Shown here piece by piece: positions 16,187 through 24,423 of a stretch of 39,196 bases of DNA (its first letter is position 1; every line of letters starts with the position of its first letter). The DNA is from Kitasatospora indigofera (GTDB lineage Bacteria > Actinomycetota > Actinomycetes > Streptomycetales > Streptomycetaceae), in assembly GCF_014655955.1 (NCBI RefSeq), contig NZ_BNBO01000075.1, forward strand, positions 1-39,196, in the 5' to 3' direction. Both the position numbers and the translations under genes were made by a program. The notes below the pieces were generated by a model. The model was given only the letters and a program-made list of their open reading frames with translations. It was not told the DNA's origin and ran no database searches.

Positions 16187-17464
16187 TCAGGACCGCCGCA
16201 TCCGCAGCCCGACCAGGGCGAGGCCACTGCCGATCAGGGCCAGCCCGGCGCCGAGCGGCAACTGCAGGGTCGACGGGTCGGTCCAGCGGGTGGGGGCGGC
16301 GACCGGGCCGGCCACGTCCACGGTGCCGGGGCCGGCGGCCAGGGCCTGCGGGGACCCGTCCTCGGGGCCGGCGTCCGGCGGGGCCGGGGCCACCTCCTCG
16401 TCCGCCGGGCCGCCGGCGGCCGGGGGCTCGGCCCGGAAACGCCCGCCCGGCCCCGGCGACACGGGGCCGAGGTGGTGCCGGTAGGCCTGCGCGCGGTCCG
16501 GGGGGAGGAGCCGGTCCGGCACCGGGTGGCGGGCGTCCCGCCCGGGACGGGCCGGATCGGCGAACGGCGCCGCCGACGGCGCGGCCGGCCGGGAGGGCGG
16601 CCCGACGGGCCCCTGGACGGCGGGGGAGGGCCGGGCGGCCGGGGACTCCGGCAGCGGACCGGCGGCCGGGGAGGGCGCCGCCGACGGCACGGGCCCGGCC
16701 GACGGCCCGCCCTGCTGCCCGGCGTCCGGCCCGGCCGCGGACGCCCCGGGGCCCGGTGCGGCGGGCACGGCGGGCGCCGGGGGCACCGAGGGAGCGCGGG
16801 TGGTGGGCACCGGTGACGGTCCGGGCACCGGTCCGCCCACGTCGGACCCGTCCGCACCGGCGGACGGCTCCGCCGCCGGGGACTCCTGGGCGTCCGACGG
16901 CTCCGGGCCGGCGGACGACGGCCCGGCGGAGGGCCCGTCCCCGGTGGCCGGCCCGGTGGTGGCATCGGCCGTCGGATCGGCGGTGGACGGGTCGGCGGTG
17001 TCGGCGTCCACGACACCGGCACCGGCACCGGCGTCCACGGCATCGGCACCGACGTCGGCCGCGGACGGATCGGCGTCGGCCGGGCCGAGGAGCGGCGAGG
17101 TGAGGGCCCGCGCGGCGACGGGCGGCGGGGCGAGGGCCCGCGCGGCGACGGGCCGCAGTGCGAGGAACGACAGGCCCGGCAGCGAGACCGCGGCGCCGCC
17201 CCCCGAGCGGGCGGTCGCGGACCGGAGGGCCAGGGCCGTCCCGGGGGCGTCCGCCGTGCGCCGGACGACCGCACCGCCCTCCTCGCCGGGCGCCGGGGCG
17301 AAGGCGGGCGAGGAGAGCAGCAGCGGGAGGGCGAGGCCGGCCGCCGCGGCCCAACAGGCGGCGGCCGGCCGGTGGCGGCCGGCGGCGGGGGCACCGGAGC
17401 GGGCCCCGGCGCGGTACGGGCGGGCGGGGGAGAGCTCGGAGAACACGTACGGAGATGCGGCCAC
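16187..17464 (-). CDS. Ala/Pro-rich exported protein with C-terminal membrane anchor
   Basis: About 425 residues, nearly all low complexity. A hydrophobic segment near residues 37-55 (WAAAAGLALPLLLSSPAFA) is a likely signal peptide. A long Ala/Pro/Ser/Gly/Asp region follows, with a short more ordered stretch near residue 320 (DRLLPPDRAQAYRHHLG). The C-terminus is a hydrophobic helix (LGAGLALIGSGLALVGL) and RMRRS, as in wall or membrane anchors, but without an LPxTG-type motif. No domain is recognised. Start: GTG at 17464 has GGAAGGA nine bases upstream; an ATG at 17527 would add 21 basic Pro-rich residues. Strong GC third positions on this strand support coding. Role unknown, perhaps a surface stalk. 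Confidence 0.65.
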   Translation of the reverse strand: MAASPYVFSELSPARPYRAGARSGAPAAGRHRPAAACWAAAAGLALPLLLSSPAFAPAPGEEGGAVVRRTADAPGTALALRSATARSGGGAAVSLPGLSFLALRPVAARALAPPPVAARALTSPLLGPADADPSAADVGADAVDAGAGAGVVDADTADPSTADPTADATTGPATGDGPSAGPSSAGPEPSDAQESPAAEPSAGADGSDVGGPVPGPSPVPTTRAPSVPPAPAVPAAPGPGASAAGPDAGQQGGPSAGPVPSAAPSPAAGPLPESPAARPSPAVQGPVGPPSRPAAPSAAPFADPARPGRDARHPVPDRLLPPDRAQAYRHHLGPVSPGPGGRFRAEPPAAGGPADEEVAPAPPDAGPEDGSPQALAAGPGTVDVAGPVAAPTRWTDPSTLQLPLGAGLALIGSGLALVGLRMRRS

Positions 17465-17603
17465 GGACGGAGGTCCTTCCGACGGCCGACCGCGCTTCGG
17501 CGCGGCCGGCGGCGGGACAGCTCGCATCCAGCCTCACACAACCCGACAATCCGGGCATTCCGAACAAGATCGGACACCGTACGTCACCCGGGCCGCACCA
17601 CCG

Positions 17604-17630
17604 CCCACCGGCCCCACCGGCCCCACCGGC
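17604..17630. repeat. Three 9-bp tandem repeats
   Basis: CCCACCGGC occurs three times without change in the spacer downstream of the minus-strand MDR gene. The rest of this 17465-17711 spacer shows only GC-rich DNA and the likely promoter of the Ala/Pro-rich protein gene. Confidence 0.7.
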
Positions 17631-17711
17631 CACCGGGCCCGTCCCGGCCCCGCACACCCCCGGCCCGCACCCCCGACGGACGCACGCCCCTCCGGGCGCC
17701 CCGCGGCCGCC

Positions 17712-18689
17712 TCACACCCGCAGGACCACCTTGCCCACCTGCGCACCCGACTCCAGCAGGCGGTGGCCGGCGCCCGCCTCGGCCAGCGGCAGCACCTGGT
17801 GCACCACCGGCCGGACCACCCCGCCCTCGATCAGCGGCCAGACGTGCTCGCGCACCCCCGCGACGATCGCCGCCTTCTCGGCCAGCGGGCGCCCGCGCAG
17901 CGAGGTGGCCACCACGGCCGCCCGCTTCGCCAGCAGCGCGCCGAGGTTCAGCTCGGCCTTCACCCCGCCCTGCAGGCCGATGACCACCAGCCGCCCGTTC
18001 AGGGCCAGCGAAGCCACGTTCCGCTCCAGGTACTTGGCGCCCATGATGTCCAGCACCACGTCCACGCCGGCCCCGCCGGTCGCCTCCCGGACGGCCTCCG
18101 CGAAGTCCTGCTCGCGGTAGTTGATGCCGACGTCCGCGCCCAGTTCGGCGCAGCGCGCGAGCTTCTCCGCGCTGCCGGCCGTCACCAGCACCCGCGCGCC
18201 GACCGCCTTGGCCAGCTGGATCGCCATCGTGCCGATCCCGCTCGCACCGCCGTGCAGCAGCACCGTCTCGGTCGGCCGCAGGTGCGCCACCATGAAGAGG
18301 TTCGACCAGACCGTCGCCGTCACCTCCGGCAGGGCCGCGGCCTCCTCCAGGCTCACCCCCTTGGGCACCGGCAGCAGTTGCCCGACCGGCACCGCGACCC
18401 GCTCCGCGTACCCGCCGCCGGCCAGCAGCGCGCACACCTCGTCGCCGACGCCCCAGCCGGAGACCCCGGCGCCGAGCGCGACGATCCGCCCGGAGCACTC
18501 CAGGCCCGGGTACGGGGAGGCGCCGGGCGGCGGGTCGTAGAAGCCCTGGCGCTGCAACAGGTCGGCCCGGTTGACGGCGGTGGCCACGACCTCGACCAGC
18601 ACCTCGCCCTCACCGGGCACGGGGTCGGGGACTTCGGCCCAGGTCAACGCTTCGGGGCCGCCTGGCTGGGGAACGGTGATGGCTCGCAT
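17712..18689 (-). CDS. NAD(P)H:quinone oxidoreductase-like MDR enzyme
   Basis: A 325-residue zinc-independent medium-chain reductase of the quinone oxidoreductase/PIG3 type, reducing quinones or other carbonyls with NADPH. The N-terminal catalytic domain has VNRADLLQRQGFYDPPPG and PGLECSGRI; the zinc ligands of alcohol dehydrogenases are missing. The Rossmann domain has VLLHGGASGIGTMAIQLAK, the nucleotide loop. The GTG at 18698 lies on a TAGCGT box (18697-18702) placed like a -10 element for a leaderless message from the ATG at 18689, so I chose 18689. It is divergent from the potassium channel gene, 124 bases away. No functional tie between the two is evident. Confidence 0.88.
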   Translation of the reverse strand: MRAITVPQPGGPEALTWAEVPDPVPGEGEVLVEVVATAVNRADLLQRQGFYDPPPGASPYPGLECSGRIVALGAGVSGWGVGDEVCALLAGGGYAERVAVPVGQLLPVPKGVSLEEAAALPEVTATVWSNLFMVAHLRPTETVLLHGGASGIGTMAIQLAKAVGARVLVTAGSAEKLARCAELGADVGINYREQDFAEAVREATGGAGVDVVLDIMGAKYLERNVASLALNGRLVVIGLQGGVKAELNLGALLAKRAAVVATSLRGRPLAEKAAIVAGVREHVWPLIEGGVVRPVVHQVLPLAEAGAGHRLLESGAQVGKVVLRV

Positions 18690-18813
18690 GCCCGCCACGC
18701 TACGCCCGCCGCCCGGCCCGCCGGCGGACGACCGGCCGGGCCGGGCCCCGGGCGGGCCGCCGGCCGCGCGGCGGTGTCAGTTCAGCTCCCCGGGCCACCG
18801 CATGATTCTTCGT

Positions 18814-19929
18814 ATGACCATCGACAGACCACCACCCCGGCCGGGCGCCAGGCCGTCGCGGCTGCGATTGGCCGGCATCGGCGCCAGGAGCGTCGCCGAG
18901 GGCGGAACGGACTCGGACCGCCAGATCGCCCTGCCCAGCCGCCGCGGCGCCCCGCCGCTGCGGCAGGTGCTCAAGCGCCTGCTGCTGGCCCTCGGCGTGC
19001 TGGTCCTGACGACCCTGATCGTCTGGGCCGACCGCGGCGGGTACAACGACAACTCGGACGGCCAGGTCGACCTCCTGGACGCCGCCTACTACGCCACCGT
19101 CACCCTCTCCACCACCGGGTACGGGGACATCACCCCGGTCAGCGACACGGCGAGACTGATCAACATCTTCGTGATCACCCCCCTCCGGGTGGTCTTCCTG
19201 ATCATCCTGGTCGGCACCACCCTGGAGGTGCTGACCGAACGCACCCGCCAGCAATGGCGCATCGGACGCTGGAGGTCCACCGTGCGCGAGCACACCGTCG
19301 TCATCGGCTACGGCACCAAGGGGCGTACCGCCGTGGACACCCTGCTCGGCCAGGGCATCCGCAAGGACTCGATCGTCGTGGTGGACCCGCAGCAGAAGGT
19401 GGTCGACCAGGCCGCCCGGGACGGCCTGGTCGGCGTGGTCGGCGACGCCACCCGCACGGACACCCTGCTGCGGGCCGAACTCCCGCGGGCGGCCCAGGTC
19501 GTGGTCGCACCGGAGCGCGACGACACCGCTGTCCTGATCACCCTGACGGCCCGTCAGCTCAACAAGAGCGCCACGGTGGTGGCCGCCGTCCGGGAGGACG
19601 AGAACGCGCCGCTGCTGCGCCAGAGCGGCGCCGACGTGGTGGTGACCAGCTCCAGCTCGGCCGGCCGGCTGCTGGGCATGTCGATGCTCAGCCCGCACGC
19701 CGGCTCGGTGATGGAGGACCTGCTCACCTACGGCACCGGGCTGGACGTCGTCGAGCGCCCGGTCACCCGGGCCGAGGCCGGGCACAGCCCGCGCGAGTGC
19801 GCGGACCTGGTGGTGGCCGTGGTCCGCGGCCGCCGGGTGCTCAACTACACCGACCCGGAGGCCGCCGTCCTGCAGCTCACCGACCGGGTCATCACCATCC
19901 GGCCGGCCGGACCGGCGACCACGGGCTGA
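18814..19929 (+). CDS. Two-TM potassium channel with RCK/TrkA domains
   Basis: A 371-residue ligand-gated K+ channel subunit. Residues 1-50 are a basic cytoplasmic tail. TM1 (LKRLLLALGVLVLTTLIVWA) is followed by the pore helix and the filter TTGYGD at 100-105, then TM2 (INIFVITPLRVVFLIILVG). An RCK domain begins near 155 with VVIGYGTKGRTAVDTLL, a Rossmann GxGxxG-type fold, followed by an RCK_C-like end. This layout matches MthK-type channels that assemble as tetramers with an RCK gating ring. The ligand (Ca2+, nucleotide or other) is not readable. ATG codons at 18802 and 18814 are in frame; the second directly precedes the basic tail and has no ribosome site, so it may be leaderless. Confidence 0.9.
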   Translation: MTIDRPPPRPGARPSRLRLAGIGARSVAEGGTDSDRQIALPSRRGAPPLRQVLKRLLLALGVLVLTTLIVWADRGGYNDNSDGQVDLLDAAYYATVTLSTTGYGDITPVSDTARLINIFVITPLRVVFLIILVGTTLEVLTERTRQQWRIGRWRSTVREHTVVIGYGTKGRTAVDTLLGQGIRKDSIVVVDPQQKVVDQAARDGLVGVVGDATRTDTLLRAELPRAAQVVVAPERDDTAVLITLTARQLNKSATVVAAVREDENAPLLRQSGADVVVTSSSSAGRLLGMSMLSPHAGSVMEDLLTYGTGLDVVERPVTRAEAGHSPRECADLVVAVVRGRRVLNYTDPEAAVLQLTDRVITIRPAGPATTG

Positions 19930-19971
19930 CCGGCCGGCCCCGCACCCGGCCGGACCGTTCAAGCCAAGGCC

Positions 19972-20046
19972 CGTTCACGGCAGCCCGTTCACCGCAGGGC
20001 CGTTCACCGCAGGCCCGTTCACCGCAGGCCCGTTCACGGCACCGGC
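19972..20046. repeat. 15-bp tandem array starting at the moeA stop codon
   Basis: On the minus strand the unit TGAACGGGCCTGCGG starts exactly with the moeA TGA (20034-20036) and repeats about four and a half times, so the stop codon is restated in each unit; the first three are in frame with moeA. The fourth unit is one base short. Confidence 0.8.
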
Positions 20047-21434
20047 AGCAGCTCCACCGGGGCGCCCGCCGGGACACCGCCGGGCGGCACCACCGCGAGG
20101 GCCTCGGCCAGCGCCAGCCCGCGCAGCATCGCCGGCCCGTCGAAGGCCAGCGGCACGGCGCCACGGGCGCTCCGCCGGACGGGCAGCAGGCGGGTGTCGC
20201 GCGGGTGGCCGGGCAACGGTTCGGCGGCCGGCGTGACGCACGGGCCGGCCGCGGCCCGGCCGGCCAGCACGTGCAGCAGCGGCAGGGCGAGGGTGACGGC
20301 ACCGGCGACGGCGGCCAACGGGTTGCCGGGCAGGCCCACCAGGTGGCGGCCGTCCGGGAGTCCGGCGAGCACCATCGGGTGCCCGGGCCGGACGGCGACC
20401 CCGTCGACCAGCAGCCGGGCACCGGCCGCCTCCAGCGCCCGGTGCAGGAAGTCGACCGGACCGGCGGCGGTGCCGCCGGTGGTGACGACGACGTCCGCGG
20501 GCGAGTGCCGGACGGCGTCCCGCAGCAGGCCGAAGTCGTCGCGGACCTGGCGGCGGCCGAGCACCTCGGCGCCGGCCGCGCGCAGCCACGGCAGCAGCAG
20601 CGGTCCGAGCGCGTCCCGGACCCGGCCGGGCCGCGGCAGCCCGGACTCCAGCAGTTCGTCGCCCAGGACGAGCAGTTCGACGGTGGGGCGGCGGTGCACG
20701 GCCAGCAGGTCGTGGCCGCTGGCCGCGGCCAGGCCGAGCACGGACGGGCCGACCGGCGTCCCGGCCGGCAGCAGCCGGTCGCCGCGGTGGCACTCCTGCC
20801 CGCGCGGCCGGACGTCCTGCCCGGGGGCCAGGCCGCCCGGGGCGCGGTCGTGCAGCAGGGCGCCGTCCAGCAGGCCGTGCTCGCGCCGCAGCACCGCGGT
20901 GGCGCCGGGCGGCAGCTGGGCACCGGTGGCGATCTCCACGGCGGCCCCGTCGGCGAGCACCCCGGCCGGCTGTCCGGCCAGCAGCCGGCCCGCCGGGCGC
21001 CAGGGGCCGGGGCCGGAGACGGCCCAGCCGTCCATCGCCGAGGTGTCGAAGGCGGGCAGGTCGGTGAGCGCGGTGAGCGGCTCGGCGAGGGTCCGGCCGA
21101 GCGCCTCGGCGAGTTCCACCCGCAGCGGCGCCACGGGCCGGCTCCCGGCCCGCCGGGCCGTCTCGCGGGCCTGCGGCCAGGACAGGTCGCGGACCGAGGC
21201 GGCGGCCGGCGGCGGGCCGGCGGCCCCGAGGCCCGGGGCACCGGCGCCCAAGGCGGCGTCTCCGGGGGCGCCGAAGCCGGGAGCGGCCTCTCCCGCAGCA
21301 GCGCCTCCCGGGGCGCCCTCGCCCGCAGCACCGTGCGGCGGGCCCGCCTGGACGGCGGTCCGCGGCTCGGCGGCGCCCGTCGCGGGCCGGCCCGCCCCGG
21401 AGGTACCCGGCTCAGCGCCCGTCAGGATGCTCAC
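20034..21434 (-). CDS. moeA: Molybdopterin molybdenumtransferase MoeA
   Basis: A 466-residue enzyme that inserts molybdate into adenylylated molybdopterin in the last step of molybdenum cofactor synthesis. After an Ala/Gly/Pro-rich N-terminal 85 residues come LRVELAEALGRTLAEPLTA and the active-site stretch FDTSAMDGWAV. The central MPT-binding domain has VVVTTGGTAAGPVDFL, and GLPGNPLAAVAG follows. The GTG start overlaps the TGA of the DUF6457 gene by four bases (GTGA, 21431-21434), a sign of coupled translation. With the mobA-like gene upstream it forms a molybdenum-cofactor group. The N-terminal extension is longer than in classical MoeA and its role is unclear. Confidence 0.9.
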   Translation of the reverse strand: MSILTGAEPGTSGAGRPATGAAEPRTAVQAGPPHGAAGEGAPGGAAAGEAAPGFGAPGDAALGAGAPGLGAAGPPPAAASVRDLSWPQARETARRAGSRPVAPLRVELAEALGRTLAEPLTALTDLPAFDTSAMDGWAVSGPGPWRPAGRLLAGQPAGVLADGAAVEIATGAQLPPGATAVLRREHGLLDGALLHDRAPGGLAPGQDVRPRGQECHRGDRLLPAGTPVGPSVLGLAAASGHDLLAVHRRPTVELLVLGDELLESGLPRPGRVRDALGPLLLPWLRAAGAEVLGRRQVRDDFGLLRDAVRHSPADVVVTTGGTAAGPVDFLHRALEAAGARLLVDGVAVRPGHPMVLAGLPDGRHLVGLPGNPLAAVAGAVTLALPLLHVLAGRAAAGPCVTPAAEPLPGHPRDTRLLPVRRSARGAVPLAFDGPAMLRGLALAEALAVVPPGGVPAGAPVELLPVP

Positions 21435-21691
21435 GTCCCCTCCGGCCGGGCGGCCGTCCAGCGCTCGGCGAGGGCCACCGCCCGCCGGTTGGCCTCCTCG
21501 ACGGCCTGCGCCCCGCCGCCCTGCCGGGCGGCGGCGTAGCCCACCAGGAAGGCGGTCAGCGGCGCCGCCGGGCGGGCCACCCCGTGGGCGACCACCCTGG
21601 TCATGTCCAGCAGCCCGGGTACGTCGACGTCGAGCTCGATCCCCAGCTCGGTGCAGACCTCGGCGATCCAGTCGTCCAGCGTGCGCTCCAT
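21431..21691 (-). CDS. DUF6457 small protein in a Mo-cofactor gene group
   Basis: An 86-residue mostly helical protein starting MERTLDDWIAEVCTELG. This DUF is known as a short protein beside, or fused to, MobA-like proteins in actinobacteria, and its position between mobA-like and moeA genes here agrees. No catalytic residues can be assigned; it may assist cofactor assembly. The ATG at 21689-21691 has CAGCAT at -12 to -7 and no ribosome site. It overlaps moeA by four bases. The 158 bases before it, up to the end of the mobA-like gene, hold GC-rich DNA without a clear gene. Confidence 0.8.
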   Translation of the reverse strand: MERTLDDWIAEVCTELGIELDVDVPGLLDMTRVVAHGVARPAAPLTAFLVGYAAARQGGGAQAVEEANRRAVALAERWTAARPEGT

Positions 21692-21849
21692 AGCCCCATG
21701 CTGCCTGATCCCGCGCCTGCCGCGATGTTGGGGCCGTGAGCGGCGCGCGTCGTTTCGCTCACCGCCGGGCGGACGGGGCTGTGAGCGGCGCCGTCCGCAC
21801 GGGCCGCCCGCCGGGGCAGGGACACCGGGGCTCGGCCGCCGGGGCCGCC

Positions 21850-22476
21850 TCACCTCGGCCCGCGCTCCGCCGGCCGCCCGGCCCGGGCCCGCTCGCGCTC
21901 CCGGGCCCGGGCCAGCTCCTCCCAGGTGTCGCAGTCGTCGGTGACGCCGTCCGCGTCCGCCAGCCGCAGCGTGCGCAGACCGCCGGTGAGACGGCGCAGC
22001 GGCAGGCCCGCGGGGTCCCCCAGCGCGGCAAGGGCGGTGCGCAGCGCAGCGGTGCGGTAGGCGGCGGCGAGCGGCTGGTCCCGGCCCGCCGCGTCCACCA
22101 GCAGCACCGCCTCGGGGGCGTCCGGGCCCGGTGCGCCGGGACCGTCCAGGGCCCCGGCCAGGCGCCGGACGGTGCCCTCGTCCAGGAAGGGCAGGTCCGC
22201 GGCGAGCAGCAGCACCGCCGGGGCGCTCACCCGCGCCAGACCGGCGGCCACGGCGGCGACCGGCCCGCCGCCGGGCGGCTGCTCCCTGGTCCAGCGCAGT
22301 CCCGTCCGGGTGGTCGGCCGGACCGGTCCGACCACCACCGTGCCGGCGGCACCCGCGCAGGCGGCGAGCACCCGGTCGAGCAGGGTGCTCGCGCCGACCG
22401 TGAGGGCCGGCTTGTCCGCTCCGCCGAGCCGCCGGGCGGCGCCCCCGGCGAGCACGATCGCGTCGTACGGTGTCAT
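21850..22476 (-). CDS. mobA: MobA-like nucleotidyltransferase
   Basis: A 208-residue NTP transferase of the MobA type, which attaches GMP to molybdopterin to give the guanine dinucleotide cofactor. Motifs: VLAGGAARRLGGADK, with the nucleotide loop and Lys, and VLLLAADLPFLDEGTV, with the metal Asp. The C-terminal half has AAYRTAALRTALA. The Lys and Asp pattern fits MobA, but related members use CTP or act on other cofactors, so the base is not certain. The ATG at 22474-22476 has GATACT at -12 to -7 and no ribosome site, so a leaderless message is likely. Confidence 0.85.
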   Translation of the reverse strand: MTPYDAIVLAGGAARRLGGADKPALTVGASTLLDRVLAACAGAAGTVVVGPVRPTTRTGLRWTREQPPGGGPVAAVAAGLARVSAPAVLLLAADLPFLDEGTVRRLAGALDGPGAPGPDAPEAVLLVDAAGRDQPLAAAYRTAALRTALAALGDPAGLPLRRLTGGLRTLRLADADGVTDDCDTWEELARARERERARAGRPAERGPR

Positions 22477-22580
22477 GCCGTCAGTATCCGCCGGGGCTGC
22501 TCCGGGCCGGGCGGGCGTGCCCGGCGGGGACTGTGGACGGCGCGTGGTGACGGGGAACGGGGAACGGGGGCGGCCCCGGC

Positions 22581-23492
22581 CTACTCGTCCTCGACGATCT
22601 CGCCCTCGACGATCTCGCCCAGCTCCCGGGCCACGTTGGCCGCCGCCCCGTGGTCCAGGATCGCGGGCAGGGTCAGCTCCGCGTACCGCTCGTTCATGGC
22701 CGCGACCAGCGCCTCCGGGTCGGTGGGGTGCTCGCGCAGCCGGTCGTCGAAGTCCCGCAGGTACTCGCCGGTGAACGCCAGCACCTCGGCGGCGTCGTCC
22801 CCCCGGTCGGGCGCCCGGTGGCCGGCGATCACCCGCTCGACGCCGAGTTCGGCGATCCGGCCGAGGTTGCGCCGCCACTGCGCCCGTTGCTCGGGGGTGG
22901 TGTCGGCGGTCCAGACGTGGGTGCCGTTGTAGGCGAAGTCGCCGGCGATCACCGTGCGGATGCTCGGCACGTGCACCACGGTCGAGCCCTCGCAGTCGCC
23001 CTGGCCGAGCAGCAGCACCGGGATCAGCTGGCGGTCCACCATCAGCGGCTGCGGGAGCAGCTGCGCGGGCACCAGCGGGTGGTCGGGGATGTCGTCCCCG
23101 TACACCGGCTTCCACTGGGCGACCTTGGCGGCGGCGGTGCGCAGGATGCCCTCCACCACGGGCGGCGCGGCGAGCAGCTGCGCCTCGGGGAAGAGCCGCA
23201 GCACCTCCTCCGCGCCGAAGTAGTGGTCGGGGTGCTGGTGGGTGATGACGATGGCGAGCAGCCGGCGGTTCTTGCCGGCCACCCATTCGGCGAGTTCCCG
23301 GCCGGCGCTGCGGGTGAGCTGGGCGTCCACCAGGATCGCGCTCTGCTCGCCGAGGATCAGCGTGGAGGTGGCGAAGAACGCCGATTCGGGGCCGGTGAAG
23401 ACGGCGATCTCCAGCGGACGGACGTCCGGGGCCCCCGTGCGGCGGGCCGTCGGATCCGGTCCGGCGCTCTCCTCGGGCGGCGACGACGTCAC
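22581..23492 (-). CDS. MBL-fold metallo-hydrolase
   Basis: A 303-residue metallo-beta-lactamase-fold hydrolase. The di-metal signature HQHPDHYFG is present (HxHxDH), preceded by ILVDAQLT, and later DFAYN and IAGHRAP supply the further Asp and His ligands. There is no signal peptide, so it should act in the cytoplasm. It resembles uncharacterised actinobacterial proteins annotated as hydrolases or lactonases; the substrate is open. Its C-terminus is acidic and ends in repeated EIVEGEIVEDE, coded by tandem 15-base units. The nearest neighbours are the Mo-cofactor group and an azoreductase, with no evident link. Confidence 0.85.
   Translation of the reverse strand: MTSSPPEESAGPDPTARRTGAPDVRPLEIAVFTGPESAFFATSTLILGEQSAILVDAQLTRSAGRELAEWVAGKNRRLLAIVITHQHPDHYFGAEEVLRLFPEAQLLAAPPVVEGILRTAAAKVAQWKPVYGDDIPDHPLVPAQLLPQPLMVDRQLIPVLLLGQGDCEGSTVVHVPSIRTVIAGDFAYNGTHVWTADTTPEQRAQWRRNLGRIAELGVERVIAGHRAPDRGDDAAEVLAFTGEYLRDFDDRLREHPTDPEALVAAMNERYAELTLPAILDHGAAANVARELGEIVEGEIVEDE
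22582..22620. repeat. 15-bp tandem repeat at the 3' end of the MBL gene
   Basis: The unit coding GEIVE occurs twice and a bit, up to the stop codon of the MBL-fold gene. It extends the protein end by an acidic repeat. Confidence 0.7.
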
Positions 23493-23682
23493 TTCTGCTC
23501 CTGCCGGTCGGTCGGGGCCGGGGCCGGGTCGTCCCGGCCCCGCCGTGTCTGGACCAGCATGGGAGCAAGCCCCGGCGTTTGGCGGTTAGGCGCGCCCGGC
23601 GGGGTCGCGGGCCCCGCCACGGGCGCCCCGCCGCGCACAGCCGCGCCGGGGCACGCCGTACCGTCCCGGGCCCGCAGGGGTG

Positions 23683-24318
23683 TCAGGCCACCAGTGCCGC
23701 GGCCTTGCGCCCGGCCTCCTGGAGGGCCTGGGCCTTGGACGCCCGGGCGTGCTCGACGAAGGCCGCCAGCTCCGGCTGGACCGGGGCCAGGGTGAACTCG
23801 GGAACGATGAAGTCCACCTCCAGGCCGAGCATCCCGGTGAGCACCTTGTCCAGGTAGGTGGTGACGAACTCGAAGCCCTCGCGCGGGCTGCCCGGCCCGT
23901 ACGAGCCGCCGCGCGAGGCGATCACGGTGACGGGCGTGCCGGCCGCCGAGGGCTCGGCGCCGCCGGTGCGGCCGATCACGATCACCTGGTCGAGCCAGGC
24001 CTTCAGGGTGGACGGGATCGTGAAGTTGTACATCGGGGTGCCGATGACCACCGCGTCCGCCTGCTCCAGCTCGGCGGCCAGCTGCTCCCGCAGGGCCAGC
24101 GCGGCCTCCTGCCCGGGGGTGCGCTCCCCGGCCGGGACGAAGGGGGCGGTGACGGCGGCGGCGTCGAGGTGCGGCAGCGGGTCGGCGGCCAGGTCGCGGT
24201 AGATCACGGTGCCCTCCGGGTGCTGGGCGAGCCAGGCCTCGCGGAACACGGCGGAGACCTCCCGGGAGACCGAACCGTCGGCGAGGGCGGACGAGTCGAT
24301 GTGCAGCAGGGTGGGCAT
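23683..24318 (-). CDS. azoR: FMN-dependent NADH-azoreductase
   Basis: A 211-residue flavodoxin-like quinone/azo reductase. The N-terminus LLHIDSSALADGSVSREVS holds the FMN phosphate-binding Ser cluster, and GTPMYNFTIPSTLKAWLDQV is the AzoR signature with MYNF. SRGGSYGPGSP is the second flavin loop. The enzyme reduces quinones with NADH in two-electron steps and so protects against electrophile stress. An excellent GGAGG stands seven bases before the ATG. It is divergent from an HxlR regulator, the usual pairing in which the regulator senses quinones or diamide and controls the reductase. Confidence 0.92.
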   Translation of the reverse strand: MPTLLHIDSSALADGSVSREVSAVFREAWLAQHPEGTVIYRDLAADPLPHLDAAAVTAPFVPAGERTPGQEAALALREQLAAELEQADAVVIGTPMYNFTIPSTLKAWLDQVIVIGRTGGAEPSAAGTPVTVIASRGGSYGPGSPREGFEFVTTYLDKVLTGMLGLEVDFIVPEFTLAPVQPELAAFVEHARASKAQALQEAGRKAAALVA

Positions 24319-24336
24319 GACAGACCTCCGATTGAT

Positions 24337-24385
24337 AAGTAGCTGACCTTTTGTCGGCAGCTGCCTTTAACGTAGCAGCTTACTT
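24337..24385. promoter_or_regulatory. Candidate operator between azoR and the HxlR gene
   Basis: In AT-rich DNA three symmetric elements stand close together: AAGTAGCTG at 24337-24345, the perfect palindrome GGCAGCTGCC at 24356-24365, and CAGCTTACTT at 24376-24385, an inverted near-copy of the first. HxlR-type proteins bind such dyads as dimers, so this is the likely autoregulatory operator. TACCCT at 24412-24417 is the likely -10 box of the leaderless HxlR message. Confidence 0.55.
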
Positions 24386-24423
24386 TTCTATAGTCACTAG
24401 CGGGCGGCCGGTACCCTGTACCC

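Noticed and set aside
16800..21539. Very long plus-strand open frame of 1579 codons, and similar long frames at 425-1762 and 3134-5158
   Set aside because: They are antisense shadows of real genes; high GC removes stop codons on the opposite strand. No domain or ribosome site supports them.
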